Assembly (NCBI GenBank): GCA_903632075.3
Contig: CAHIKZ030003450.1
Span: forward strand, 1-64,000
DNA: 64,000 bases
Direction: 5' to 3'
Origin: Acanthosepion pharaonis
Lineage: Eukaryota; Mollusca; Cephalopoda; Sepiida; Sepiidae
In this document: piece after piece, positions 1 through 12,547 of the stretch
How the letters are laid out: every line of letters begins with the position of its first letter
Numbering within the stretch: the first letter of the stretch is position 1
The notes under the pieces: model-generated
Databases searched by the model: none
What the model was told of the DNA's origin: nothing
The model's input: the letters and a program-made list of their open reading frames with translations, nothing else
Translations under genes and position numbers: made by a program

Positions 1-889
1 TCTTGGAAGATGTAACAAGTTTGAAGCCAAATTCGAATTAAAGGAAAATACTATGCCAATTTTAAAAAGAAACGTAACGTGCCTTTCGCAAGTGTAGAGA
101 AAATTAACGAAGAACTTGATAGGTTGGAAAAATGGGAATTATTTCGAAAGTAGAATCTAATTCATGGGCTGCGCCGATTGTGTGCATAAAAAAGAAATCA
201 AACCAAGTTAGAGTCTGCGTTGATTTTTCGACAGGGTTGAACTCGGTAATTAAGGACTACCATTACCCGTTACCGAGTCGGAGGAGATTTTTAACAAGCT
301 AAATGGTGGAGTTATATTTTCAAAAATTGACTTATCAGATGCCTATCTCCAAATTCCCGTCGAAGAGGAATGTTCGAAGTTACTAGGGATAAACACGCAT
401 AGAGGGTTATTCAAGTACAACAGGCTTTTTTTGGTATTAAAGTGGCACCTGCCATTTTTCAACAAGCTATGGACGTCATGTTGAATGATTTAGACTTTGC
501 GTGCGCTTACTTAGACGACATCATAGTAAGGAGCGAATCGGTCGACGAACATCGAGAGCATCTCAATCAAGTATTTAAAAAGATTCAGGACTTTGGTTTT
601 TAAAGTCAAAGAGTCAAAGTGCGAATTTGGTTTGGAGGAAATTAAGTATTTAGGGCACATAATCAACAAAAATGGAAGATTTCCAGATCCGGAAAGGTCC
701 ATTGCGATTAGAGACATGCCGACGCCCACTAATGTGGCGATGCTACAAAGTTTTCTAGGGCTTGCAAATTATTATCAAGCGTTCATTAAAGGAATGTACA
801 ATTTAAGAGCTCCGTTGAATGAACTGCTAAAAAAAAGACAAGGCATGGGAATGGACGGTAGAATGTCAGAAAGCCTTTGATGAAATAAA
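1..889 (+). pseudogene. Ty3/Gypsy pol, reverse transcriptase part (decayed)
   Basis: The window opens inside a Ty3/Gypsy-type pol, which would copy element RNA into cDNA. Reading across frames gives the usual order: an N-terminal ELDRLEK stretch, WAAPIV, the motif A aspartate in KIDLSDAYLQ (codon 329-331), the catalytic YLDD (508-519), EHREHL, KYLGHII and SFLGLANYY of the connection. The catalytic aspartates survive, but reading frames break near 280, 430, 600 and 840 by small indels, so no enzyme can be made. The upstream gag, protease and 5' LTR lie outside the window. The order RT, RNase H, integrase with YLDD fits Gypsy rather than Copia or BEL. Confidence in family is high; exact ends of the domain are approximate. 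Confidence 0.88.
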
Positions 890-1345
890 GAAAATGCTTA
901 CGTCCGACCTCTTTTTAACCCATTACAATCCAAAACTGGATATTGTAGTGGCAAGTGACACTAGTTCATACGGGATAGGAGCGTGTATTCAACACATAAT
1001 GCCAGATGGTTCTAGAAACCAATTGCACACGCTTCGAGAACTTTTGCTCCCAGGAGAAAGAAGTTACTCTCAGATAGAAAAAGAGGCACTGAGTATCATT
1101 TTGCCATACAAAAATTTCACAGGTACATCCACGGCAGACATTTTATCCTTGAAACGGATCATAAACCACTGATCACTATTTTTGGTTCAAAGAAAGGGTT
1201 ACCCGTTTATACAGCAAATCGTCTGTTAAGATGGGGAACCATTCTTCTCAATTATGATTTTCACATAAAGCACCTATCATCCAAAAAGATAATTCATGCG
1301 GATAGTTTATCAAGACTAGTACCGAGTCAAGAAGAAAGATTCGAA
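890..1345 (+). pseudogene. Ty3/Gypsy pol, RNase H part (decayed)
   Basis: This follows the RT directly. RNase H removes the RNA strand of the hybrid during reverse transcription. Visible motifs are ASDTSSYGIGA with the first acidic residue at 957-959, EKEAL, and, after a frameshift near 1110, ETDHKPL with an aspartate at 1157-1159, followed by the RLLRW and HADSLSRL segments typical of Gypsy RNase H. The key acidic residues are thus still recognisable, yet the frame is broken at least once inside the domain. The 1345-1595 stretch after it is a diverged linker with several stops. Confidence 0.85.
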
Positions 1346-1594
1346 GAATCAATTATTGCAAATATCAGAGCAGATTATGAGGTGAAAAGCATGGTAAACA
1401 ACATTGTAAGAGAGCTACCGGTTACGCTAAATTAAATTAAAAAGAAGCTGAAAGCGATGATTTCATTTTAGAAATTAAAAAGCAAAATGGTAGCAAATGA
1501 CCAAAAAGTGCAGGAGATTTTTTCAATAGGTGATGGAGTTTTATTATATGGTGAGAGAGTAGTAATACCAAAAAGCTGCAGAAAAGAATACTAC

Positions 1595-2420
1595 GGGACT
1601 TTCATATGGGTCACCTGGGTATTAATAGAACAAAAAGCTTAATGCGAAGCTTTGTGTATTGGAAAGGAATGGATGTGGATATCGAAAACATGGTTCATCA
1701 ATGTAAGGGGTGTGCGTTAGCAGCTAAGGCACCACCTATAGTACACAAACCATGGCCCAAGACGGATCATCCGTGGACAAGATTACACATTGATTTCGCT
1801 GGTCCAGTAGAAGATTTTTACTACTTAATAGTGGTAGATAGTTTTACAAAATGGCCGGAAGTACTACGCTGCAAAAAAGCCTACGTCCAATACCACAACA
1901 ACTTTTTTGCATGAACTATTTGCACGGTTCGGTGTGCCAGAGTGTATTTGAGTGACAATGGTACACAATTCACTTCTGAAGAATTTAGGAATTTTGTGAG
2001 TTATATAAATTAACCACATAACGACGCCTCATATATCATCCGAGGTCTAATGGACTCGCAGAAAGATTTGTCGATACTTTAAAGCGAGCTCTGAAGAAAG
2101 CCTCAGGTGTTCCAACGGGAAAAGGCGCTTCAGCAATTATTACATATATACAGAATCACGCCAAACCAGAGAACACACTCAAACATGGCACCAGCTGAAC
2201 TAATGTTCGCTAGGAAAGTTAAGTCAGTGTTTGACAATATTTTATATAAAAAATAGAGTAAAAAATACCATGTATACAGCGAGGAAAAAGATACACTCCC
2301 GGAGAGAAGGTGTTTTTCAAGTGCTATAAAAACAACGTTGAGTTCTGGGAACGAGGCATATTTATGGACAAGAGAATCGGTGACCAGATTTGCAGGAACA
2401 GTCTTCCCAAGAATATACCA
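1595..2420 (+). pseudogene. Ty3/Gypsy pol, integrase part (decayed)
   Basis: Integrase would join the cDNA to host DNA. The N-terminal zinc-binding part is seen as GHLGINRTK and QCKGCA (HHCC pattern). The core shows HIDFAGP with the first catalytic aspartate (1792-1794), DNGTQFTSEEF with the second (1954-1956) after a frameshift near 1905, and LAERFVDTLK with the glutamate (2061-2063), so the DDE triad is readable across frames. A C-terminal stretch with FWERGIF and RIG ends near 2415. At least three frame breaks and in-frame stops make it a pseudogene. No 3' LTR is recognisable before the sequence turns AT-rich at about 2430. Confidence 0.86.
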
Positions 2421-2704
2421 AAACTAACTGTAAATATTGTGTACCTTTTCCTTGTTTCAATACATTTTGTTTACGTACATTTTGTGTTGTATTATTATTA
2501 TTCCATGCTTATATTTCAACATATATAATTATATAATATATATATAGGTATATATATATATATGATTTATGTACAAATATACATAATAGAGTAATATATA
2601 TAATTCGTAGAGATATATAAATCGTTGAACCAAATATATACATATATTTCCCAAATAACCAAAAATCAGAATTTCGATGGAAGATTATATATATTTATAT
2701 GGAA

Positions 2705-2739
<35 letters not shown>

Positions 2740-3813
2740 GATAGATATATAGATAGATAGATAGATATATATATAATATATAAATAAATAACATAAAAAG
2801 CCATATATAAAACAAAAAAATACTCCGCAATTTATATTTATAAATAAAATAAAATGCCCATTAAAATTTATATATATATATATATAATATATTATATATA
2901 AAACATATTTATATACAAATATAAATGGTCAGATTAAAAATATATAGGTTGCACATATATATAAAATGTATATACACATATATGGGAACAAACTTATAAA
3001 TTTTTATATACCAAATTTATATAAATATGTTCAAAACTTATATATATATTTGGAATTTATATATAAAAAATAATATGGACACATTCGTATATATGGACAA
3101 TATATATAAATATTTATAAATATAATATAAAAAATATATCTGAATTTATAAACTATGTATATATATAGATATATATGCAATTATGAAATCTCGGAAGATT
3201 TTTCCAAAATTTTTAAATTAAAAATCAGAAATTTTAATGTTTAACCACATATAGAAACAACCATTATTTATTAAAAGTTTTATGAAATTGGTTCTTTGAT
3301 TTTTTTAAGCGGTAAAATATGAAAAAAAGAAACGACTGTTACCTAGGATAAATAATTAATCTCCAAAATAAAAATTACATATTTTCCTTCTTACATGTAG
3401 GCCGGTAAATGTTATTAAGATACATTTTATCATAAACTTTGCATTGAAAAAATCACTATTATTTTGAAATTCCTTTCCTATTACAATTTAATTAAATTGT
3501 CTTTCATTCATCATACGCCTGTTATTTTTTATAACATATAAATTTTTATTACGTATCGTTCTTTTGTAGTTTTTTTATTTTTAAATAGTTGTTAAATTGG
3601 TTCATTTTAAATAATATCACGTGACGAGAACGGCCATATAGAATGCATGTTCGCATGTCAAAATTGAAAATGATTTTGAAAAAATTTGAAACATTCTCTC
3701 ATATAAATCTATAATCTATATATATAAATATATATTTGGTTATATATTTATTAAAAACAATTTTTTTAATTTAAAAAAAATAAAAAATATTAATAAATAA
3801 AATATATACCTTG

Positions 3814-3858
<45 letters not shown>

Positions 3859-4599
3859 TATAAAAAAATAAATATATATATATGAGAGACAGCCTAATTT
3901 TAAAACAAGCATAAATATATACGCTGAAACGCAAAAAATTCAATAAAATGAATAAAAGCAATTATATATATATGATATTGATTTATTTACATATATATAA
4001 AAACATAATACGCCGTTCATTGGTTGAAATGTATAAACAGTTTTTTTTTTTTAACAAGTTGGCGTCCTCTAAAACGTTCACCCTATAGGTGAACTTTATA
4101 AAATGATATAAGAACCATAAAAGGCTAATATCGTTAAATAAACATCTTATACGATATTTTCTCCATTTTGACAATAGGAAAAATTAGGTTTAAAAACTTT
4201 TGTAAATAGACAAAACCAATGAGTTTTTATTCATCTATTCTCAATTGCTAAATTTATAAATATGTTTAAAGTGAATAAAAGGATACCAATTAAAATTCAA
4301 GAGAATGGAAATAAAATATTAAAAAACATATATATGGTTATTTCTTAAAATGATTTTAAAAAATTTATATTCTTGCCAATTTGCCATAAATAAATATAAA
4401 AATAAACAGGATATCCGTAAAATATTAATTTTAGTTGCAGGTACCATCTTATATTCAAGATAATCCCAAGTATTTAAAATTGGACACTTCCATATCTCTA
4501 TAGCCATAAACTATAGATATATAGTTTTAAAATAAATATTAAAATTGAATATTCATATACATATATTTGATATTTTTATATATATAGTATATACTCCAT
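2421..4599. other. AT-rich gene-free stretch
   Basis: No supported gene. It holds many short TATATA runs, A/T homopolymers and short open frames coding mainly I, Y, F, K and N, which are chance frames in AT-rich DNA. The sequence at 3610-3690 is somewhat more complex (contains ATCACGTGACG) but I do not recognise it. Confidence 0.7.
2525..3180. repeat. (TA)n-rich low-complexity tract
   Basis: Interrupted TA dinucleotide runs, including a GATA-like stretch near 2735-2775. A second shorter TA run lies at about 3715-3885. Confidence 0.85.
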
Positions 4600-5960
4600 T
4601 CCATTTTATGCGAAAAATTTTTCAAACTTTTTTTGTTGAAAAAAAAAAAAATTTCAATTCACTGTTATTGAAAGTCAATGAAATCGTTGAAAATCGATAT
4701 GAAATCGATCAAAATATATTGATTTCATTGAAGTTTCAAATGTTTCGAAAAAATTATACTACAAATTTTTGTTTTAAATGCTTTAGAATTATAGGCTGAT
4801 TTAAATACCTTTAAGCAGTTTTTTATCTCTTCTTCAATTTTTTAACGCTTGCTTCAAAATTTAAATAAATGAAAAAACATTAAATAACTAATAAAATTAT
4901 TGAAAATGGTTGCAATCGATCAAATATATTGATTTTAACTAGGTTCAAAAATTTTAACAAGGTTATATTTACAAAGAAATCTTTACAAAGGTTTGAAATA
5001 CATAGTGATTTAATGCAAAACATACATGTTTTTTTATTTTCTTTTTTTCAATAAAGTTATGGAAAATTTAAATAACACTTCAGAAAGGTGTTTCAATGAA
5101 ATTATTCAAAATTTAATTGATGGAATTGATCATTGTAATTGATTTGAACTAGTTTAAAAATGTTTTGATCAAAGTTATATCAAAAATTTCAAATGATTTT
5201 AAATATGTTTGAAATTACGTGCAAATTTATATTTTCCTATAATTTCAACTTTTTCAACGTTTTTACAAAATATAAATATTCTAACTTAAACATTAGAAAA
5301 CCAATGAAAATTGAAAATCGATATGATATCGATCAAAATATATTGATTTGATGGTTTTTTAATTGTATTTTATCAAAGTTATAAAACAAATTTTATGTTT
5401 TACAAAGGTTTGAAATACATAGTGATTTACGTTCAAACTCAAAATGTTTCCTTTTTTTAATGACGGACTGGTTTTAAACTTGATTTAAAATTTAAAGTTT
5501 AAAAAGGAAACATTAAATAAAAAAATATAAAATTATTGAAAATCGATATGCAATCGATCAAAATATGGAAATTTCAACTAGTTTCAAAAGTTTTACAAAG
5601 TTTTTCTCATCAAAATTTATGTTTTGCAAAAGGTTTGAATTTTTTTAATAGTGATTTGAGAATATAAATATACTGTTTTATCTACATTTTCAAAATTTTT
5701 AAACTTTTTCATAAATTTTAAATAACTCTTGAGAAACATTCGAATTTCAATGAAATTCACTGAAAATCGATATGCAATCGTTCAAAATATATTGATTTTA
5801 ACTAGTTTCAAATGTTTTGACAAAGTTATATTAGAATTTTTATGTTTTCTCGTTTTTTTGTTTTACATAGTGGTTTACGTTAAAACCAACCTATTTTGGC
5901 TATTTTCAACTTAAAACATAAAATTTTTAATTTTTAATGTTTTCAGAAAAGTTATTCTAA
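4600..5960 (+). repeat. Satellite A tandem array (diverged)
   Basis: Repeated units of roughly 200-250 bp. Each contains the marker GAAAATCGATATGAAATCGA or a variant, then ATATTGATTT, a CTAGTTTCAAA-like block, ACAAAGTTATATT, a GTTTTACAAAGGTTTGAAATA-like block, and TTTTAACGCTTGCTTCAAA. At least five to six units are visible. Less diverged copies elsewhere (32.1-32.7 kb, 24.1-24.3 kb) give a 217-bp period. No coding capacity. Confidence 0.82.
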
Positions 5961-5984
5961 ACATCATTGTTTTGTAAAACATAA

Positions 5985-7610
5985 AATTGCAAATATAACT
6001 TTGGAAAATCTTTGAGGAAACTCTTATATATGTTTTAATTTATTAAATGAAATATAGTCTATAAAAAAACAATTATTTGAAAATATCTTAAAGTTCATAA
6101 TTAAAATTTAATTAATAAAAATCACAAGATAACCTAAAATTCTTTTTAAATTTTTTAATTTTTAAATAAATAAAGTTTACTAAATTAAAGAAATGAATAG
6201 CGTTATTGAACCAAATTAAAAAAAGATAAATAAATTGGATTAAATATATTTAAATATTGAGGTTTTTTAAAAATGGGAAATTATATTTGATATAGAAAAA
6301 TAAATTATACAGACTGTTACGTAACTCTGACACATTTAATTTCTATTAAATGAAATATAGTCTATAAAAATAAATAAAAATATTTTTAAAGTTATAATTA
6401 AAATTGTAGTTAATTAAAATGAATTGAAAGGTAAAAATTTTTAAATTGTAATTAAATAATTATGGGTAAATATCAATGAAATGAATTAGCTATTTTGCCA
6501 TAATGAAAAAAAATTTGACAAAAAAAATATTTAAATATAAAATTTTAAAATCGAAAATATAAATTACTTGATATAGAAAAATAATTTTACTGACTGTTAG
6601 TAATTCGGCACATTCAAACAGTGTTATTAATGAATTATAGTCTATAAAAACTAATAATCAAAAATATTTTAAAGATGTTAATAATTAAAATTGTAGTTAA
6701 TAAGTTAAAATGAATTCAAACGTAAACTTCTTTTTAAATTGTAAGTAAATAAATAAAGTTTACTAAATCAGAGAAATGAAGTTGCTTTTTTGCCGTAAAG
6801 ATAAAAAATTTAATTAAAAAATATTTAAATATAAAACAAAAATCGAAATTAACGTTTGATATGAAAAAATAAATTTACTGTCAATGTTCGTAAATATTGA
6901 AACTTCTATTTAAATGAAATATAGTCTATAAAAACTAATAATGAAAAACATTTTAAAGTTGCCATTGAAAATAAATTTTGCAAAAATGAAGTCTAAGATA
7001 AACTTCTTTTTAAATTGTAATTAAATAAATAAATAAAGTTTACTAAATTAAGAAACTTAGCTATTTTTTGCCGTAAAGTGCCAAAAATTTTACTTAAAAA
7101 ATATTTTAAATATAAAATTTTATAAAAAAAATCGTAATATAAATATAATTGATATAGAAAAATAATTTTACTTACTATAAGTAATTCTAATACATTTTAC
7201 TTCTATTAAATGAAATATAGTCTATAAAAACTAATAATGAAAATATTTTAAAGTTGTAATTAAAATTGTAGTTAATTAAAATGAATTCTAACCTAAACAT
7301 TTTTTTAAAATTGTAATTAAATAAATAAATAAAGTTTACTAAATCAGAGAAATGAAAATTTTATTTTAAATAATATTTAAATATAAAATTTAAAAAATCG
7401 TAATATACTTGATGTGATAATTATTCTACAAACTGTAAGGGATTCTCTTTACATTTAATTGTTCTTAAAAGAAATATAGTTTATTAAAATTAAAAGTAAA
7501 AATATTTCAAATCGTAGTTAAATAAAAAAGTATTCTAACCTAAACACGCCCAAAAAATCTTTAAATATACGAAGAAAAAAATGTCGTAAGAATTTTTTGC
7601 CGTTAACAAT
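5985..7610 (+). repeat. Satellite B tandem array
   Basis: The marker GAAATATAGTCTATAAAAA recurs with its TCTAT at about 6058, 6361, 6641, 6925, 7221 and (diverged) 7480, giving a period of about 260-303 bp. Each unit also carries AAAGTTGTAATTAAAATTG, GAATTCTAACCTAAAC, AATAAAGTTTACTAAAT, TTTGCCGTAAAG and ACTGACTGTTAGTAA blocks. It follows satellite A in the same orientation as in the alternating A/B context at 17.6-18.1 kb. Confidence 0.85.
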
Positions 7611-7619
7611 AAAATTTAA

Positions 7620-8079
7620 AAAAAAATCTAGACGACCGGCTTTTTAACGGATGTTAGATTTTCATTGAAAAAATACATCCCTACCCACTACCAAAACGTA
7701 GCAATAACTGATACATTAAAATATAGACATATTGAAAACCCAGACACCACTGTCTAGAAAAATAGATTCATCTGTAACCTTGGAAACATGAATTTGATTT
7801 TAGCTGTGTATTTAAAAACCCAGTAATTTTAAAAGTTACTCCAAAATTCGCTTGAGGATGAAATGGAACTAATGTCTTTAATTTAATCACAAATTTAAAT
7901 TTGGGGCTTTTAGCTTCCATTTTTGAAACATGGTTAGAACTGTGTAGCAAAAAAAAAACATATTTTAAATCAATTAATTTATAATATTAATGCTCTGTAA
8001 AATTACATTGAGCACTATTATTTTGTAAAAATAAAAATATGTATAAAAAAACCGGATTATATATCCTGTTGTTTACATT

Positions 8080-8081
<2 letters not shown>
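7620..8081. other. Unrecognised AT-rich spacer
   Basis: No gene or repeat family recognised. A 60-codon open frame on the minus strand (7768-7950) has no motif I know. Confidence 0.5.
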
Positions 8082-8146
<65 letters not shown>

Positions 8147-8295
8147 TTTATATATATATATATATATGAATCTATATACATATAAGTACATATATATATA
8201 TATATATATATACATCTATATATATACATATATATATATATGAATCTATATACATATATATATATGAATCATATATATGTATATATATATATATA

Positions 8296-8329
<34 letters not shown>

Positions 8330-8592
8330 AATCTAGATACATATATATATATATATGAATCTATATACATATATATATACATCATATATATATAATCTAT
8401 ATACATATATATATATATGAATCTATATATATATATATATATATATGAATCTATATATATATATATATATATATCAATCTATATACATATATATTACATA
8501 CATATATATATATATATGAATCTTTTATACATATACATATATATATATATATGAATCTATATACATATACATATATATATATGAATCTTATA
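8082..8592. repeat. (TA)n tract punctuated by TATGAATCTATATACA
   Basis: Long TA runs are broken at irregular spacing by the 16-base unit TATGAATCTATATACA and close variants, more than ten times. The same compound repeat recurs at 43.8-44.0, 54.0-54.5, 55.5-56.5 and 57.0-57.15 kb, and always leads into the same downstream repeat when next to CACATCCATATCCATTGGAT. Confidence 0.9.
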
Positions 8593-9060
8593 CACATCCA
8601 TATCCATTGGATTCCTCATTTTTGTGCACTTGTTTCTCTTTATCTTTTTTTTTTTAGGTAATTTTTTTTTCAGAATAATAATTATATTTTTATAATATAT
8701 ATATTTGTGTCTTCACATTTGTTTTAAAGTACATAATGGCATTAAACCAGCATACATTTATTTATTTACCAATAAGTGATATGATACAATTTTCCATCCA
8801 TACCGATTTACATTTTACACACCTACATAACCTCTTCACCTGTCAAGTAGTTGCCAAACATCTGAGAAATTGGTTTATATTAAACTTCTAATGCAGTATA
8901 GTGAATTGTATAAACATATGTTTAAATTTATTTAATAATGTTGTTATAATGTATTATGAATGTTTATTATTTTTCTCACACATAATAATTGGAATATATG
9001 CAAGTGTTTGTTTATATTTGTGAATTGATATAAAGTGTATTGAAACCAAATACTGAATTT
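8593..9060 (+). repeat. Interspersed repeat D
   Basis: Begins with CACATCCATATCCATTGGAT and continues through an oligo-T stretch, ATAATAATTATATTTTTAT and TTTAAAGTACATAATG. Close copies are at about 44,000-44,160 (truncated) and 57,165-57,545. No coding sequence. It always follows the compound TA repeat, so the two may be parts of one element. Confidence 0.7.
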
Positions 9061-9119
9061 CCTATTAAAAATGCCATGAAAAACAGAATAAACATACCTC
9101 TGTCAAGAACACTTTGTCT

Positions 9120-9395
9120 AATTTTAATGAAATTTGGCAATGCATTCGGCAGGGGTTCAAGGTACAATATACTCCTAAATACATACATGATTAGAAGGCT
9201 AATAGACCAATAATTAGAAGGATCAGATGGCTCACTGAAGTTCTTAAAGACAGGACCAACAGAAAAGGATTTCTAACAAGCAGAACAGCAAAAAATGGCA
9301 AGGCATTTATTGTAGAGTTTAGAGAGAGAACAGGAGACATTAAAGAGCACATTTCTTTAAGACTATTGCAGAGATAATATACATAAGATCTGTAT
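9120..9395 (-). pseudogene. CR1/Jockey-type LINE RT fragment
   Basis: Read on the minus strand across frames, this resembles the start of a CR1/Jockey-type RT: an LKKCA segment, a PVLS..YN.CL-like helix, then a VGPVFKN-like strand followed by SEPSDPSNYWSI-like residues. This matches the same RT region in the longer copy at 39.7-40.7 kb (minus). Several stops and shifts are present. It is short and degraded, so the assignment rests partly on similarity to that copy. Confidence 0.5.
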
Positions 9396-11579
9396 TATAC
9401 ATATATTGAGTCCACTCAATTCTTATATAATATTAATTTTTGATTTGTTCAATGAAATTATTTCTTTTGATTAGCTCATAATTTTCATTAAGCAAATATA
9501 TTTGTCAATTTCATTAACAATATATATTGAAAAGAAGTAAATAACCACATGTGGGATATGATATTGAGGTAGTTAATTGTAAGAATTATTTCCGATTTCA
9601 TTATTTGAAAAAATTGAGATCTGTGTAATTAGATAGCAGATTTAAAGGAGGAATCAAGTAGACAATTTATACTCCTTTCATATTCCTTTCATGTTTATTG
9701 AACAGAGGTAGAGGTTTATTCCTTGTTGATGTGATTTACTAGTACTTTTCTTCCATGATTTAACTGTCTTAACTGATGAGTGGGTGTGACTTTTCATTTT
9801 GTGGGTACTATATTGCCATTTATCTGGTTGTTGCATCCTGACTGATAGTACGGAGCCCAAATTCTTAGGTAGTGGCGATGCTGCTCTAGTCAAAAGTCAC
9901 ATCATATTGGGGTATTTGCAGTGCCATGTCATGCATGGATAGGTGTCCCAGCATGTACATTCAGTGGGAAACCCTGAGGTCATATTATGTTTTAGCCACC
10001 TTCCAACTGGTTTGTATTGTCATAGATGATGAACAGTAATAATTATTTGGGCTTTTTCTCCTTAAAAATTTAAATAATCATTTCACAACCGTTACAATTA
10101 AAAAGAAATTTAAAAGTAAACCAGTAAACAAAAAATCACCTACCCTCCTCTGTGTTTTTCTTTCTCCATTATTCATACCAATTTCTGTAGTGTAGAATCT
10201 TTTCTCTTGAAACATTCTCCAAATATCTTAGCATTTGCAAAACTAATTTAAACCCTTCTATCATTACCATTGGATTCTCTTATTCAGGCTATCTTTCTCT
10301 TTGTCAAAAAAGATTCTAGAACACATATGTATAGCCTTGGAGCTTACTTCTGAGAAAATCTTCCAATGGCAGGAGTCCTAGATGATTCTTTCATTTGCTT
10401 TTAAATTTTGTTATTCCACACTGGCTATCTCTTTTTCTTTTATTGCTCCTCTTCTGAGGATTGTAACACATTGGGCAATATATCTGACAGTATAGAAATG
10501 TCTCTCTCTATATATATTAATCTGAGAACATTTTTGTACATGGTAATTTTAAATATAGACAGATATGTTCATTAATTACTACTGGCAACTCTGCAATTGG
10601 GTATTAAGTAAGTGTAAGTTTTCTATGCTGCCTCTTAGCTATCTTCCCTGTTGCTTGGGACCATAGAATACTCCAACTGCACTTCTGCAGGGGGTAGAAG
10701 CTACTCTCCCTAAAGGGGCCACCGTGTTTGCTTGTGATGTCTGATGACAGAATCCTGTTGGCTGAGCTGCTGATGACTATGGATCTAAAAGGCCGTTAAC
10801 TGCAACACTCCACTTTGGCTCTTGGACTAGATGGGTGGCCGTAGAGGCCTGATTTGATCAATTGGCTGGTCACCCCAAACCCCATCATATATAAACCCAC
10901 ACCAAACCTACTACTAACAGCTGACACCTTCTCTCAGTCCACCACTAATACCCACCCCCAAATATATGATGGAAAGTGGTAGCTGAGTGTCAATCAATTT
11001 GGAAGATAAGAACTTGACATGGTTATTAAAACTTGACAATTCGATATATGTGGATAGTGGAAACAATGGAATACAGATGCTTGAGAAAGCGAGTATATCT
11101 TCCACATAGCCCTGTTATAGCAAAGTGAATGGGTTTTCCCCTTGCCATATCCCAATTTCAGACTTCAAGTTAAGGTGGGTAAGGAGAGTGGATGATGAAA
11201 CAAATTAAAAACTATGGCTCAAAAATATCCTCCAAGAGACTCCATATGGATTCAGATTCTGAGACTGAGTACGATAGTGATAACTTCCTACAATTTATTT
11301 TTTATTGCCCTTGAAGCAATTAGCAATAAACCATAGAGTGAAATGTTATCATTCTTGATCCAGAAAGTTCTCTCTAACAAAATCATAGTAAAAATTGTAA
11401 AAAAAAAACTTTGAAATGAAACACTACTTGTGGAGGCTGATATATATTTTTTTTTAATAAATACTAAATGCGGACAAAATAAAGTAGACTGAGAAATATT
11501 CAAGTACCAGTGCCAAGAAAAATTAATATGTTACCAAAATACTAGTGAAAAAATAGTACATTTCACTGAAACATTGGCA
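9396..11579. other. Unique-looking stretch without a recognised gene
   Basis: I find no supported gene. A 71-codon frame on the minus strand (9678-9893) is rich in S, K, H and T and unrecognised. The part at 10,620-10,900 is more GC-rich than its surroundings and ends in CATATATAAACCC, TATA-like; it could be the 5' region of the LINE starting near 11.58 kb, whose endonuclease should lie here, but I see no endonuclease motif. Confidence 0.45.
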
Positions 11580-12303
11580 ATAATAGCCACAGAATGCATA
11601 CGTAAAAGTTACCCCCTAAAAAACAAAACAGAACATGGTTCAATGATCAATATAAGAAAGATATTCAAGAAAGAAGAGCTCTCCTCCGTAAATTTAAAAC
11701 TCAACCCTTAACCTCAGATTTAATAACATTCAAAGCACTCTAAGCAAAAGCTCAGAAAACAATAAAGGAAGCTAAGAGAGAAATTTGGAAGAAATACATG
11801 GGTAAACTCACTTCCACAACCAAAACCAAAAACTGTCTGGAACATCGTAAGAAAAATATCCAGAAAAAATACAAACATCCCATTACAACATATTATCCAA
11901 AACAATATAAAAATCACAAATAAACAAGATATCACCAACATTTTAGCAGAATGTTTTGAATAGAATTCCTCATCCCAAAACGCAAACAAAAGATTTATAA
12001 ACACCAAAGTAAATGAAGAAAAAGAAAATATTAAATTCCAGATTTAAGACTACAACAAAGCTTTCTCAATAGTGGAGCGCTTTGACTCTCTGGCCAAGAC
12101 CCATGATACAGCTGTAGGCCCAGATGAGATACATTATCAATTTCAAAAGTACCTACCTAGAATATCCCATCGATACCTACTTCAAATTTTCAATACTACA
12201 TGGATCACGAGTAACTTTGCTAACCTCTAGCAAGAAGCAACAATATCTGGCATAATATTTGCAACAATATTTGGTATATCCTATACCAAAAAAACAAAAT
12301 TTA
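11580..12303 (+). pseudogene. I/Jockey-type LINE, linker and RT N-terminal part
   Basis: Across frames this reads as the segment between endonuclease and RT (WFNDQYKKDIQERRALLRKF near 11,635-11,700), then KREIWKKYM and VWNIVRKI, and the start of RT (AVGPDEIHYQF near 12,110-12,145, followed by the KYLPRISHRYLL helix). The GPDxIHY signature and the layout are typical of I/Jockey-type LINEs. It stops at about 12,303, where a SINE-like insert begins, and resumes at 12,548. Stops such as those at 11,743 and 11,960 show it is dead. Unlike the copies at 29.2, 33.1 and 61.4 kb, this copy continues upstream of 11,878 without a mariner fusion, so it preserves the original LINE order. Confidence 0.75.
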
Positions 12304-12547
12304 AAGAGTGTGAGTTCAATACCCAGTTAAGTCAGTGGAGAACTTTCAGAGGGGAATTAACAGGAGATAACTGATAACTGACATCTATTAAAACATGGCA
12401 CGTGGAACTAGAAGAGTCTACCCCAGTGAGCGAAATAAGGGGTTCAGTTCGACATTCCAACCACCTGAAGAAGGCTGGAGCGTACAACGGCTGAAACGTT
12501 GTTATAAATATGGCGACAAAGATGAGGACAATAGTCCGAATAATGTA
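12304..12547 (+). mobile_element. SINE-like element with hammerhead-like body, head-truncated
   Basis: This matches the element at 35,171-35,425 from the B-box region (GAGTTCAATACC) to the AATGTAAATAA end but lacks the A box. It interrupts the LINE RT: upstream is the IPYTKK strand and downstream is the KKHLVA strand leading to motif A. The same insertion and breakpoints are found in the copies at 28.5, 33.5 and 61.8 kb, so all four blocks descend from one insertion. A 61-codon open frame spans the element and the LINE edge but is incidental. Confidence 0.68.
12465..12503 (+). ncRNA. Hammerhead-ribozyme-like core
   Basis: CTGAAGA (12465-12471), one unpaired base, a 5-bp stem II of GGCTG with CGGCT including two G-U pairs, GAAA (12493-12496), a single C-G pair with GTT loop as stem III, then TT. 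This is the order of the hammerhead core, and PLE hammerheads are known to have very short stem III. The extra base before stem II and unclear stem I are weaknesses. Confidence 0.5.

Noticed and set aside
8082..8592. Regularly interrupted repeats suggesting a CRISPR-like array
   Set aside because: Spacers are themselves TA runs of variable length in a eukaryotic repeat context; this is a compound microsatellite.
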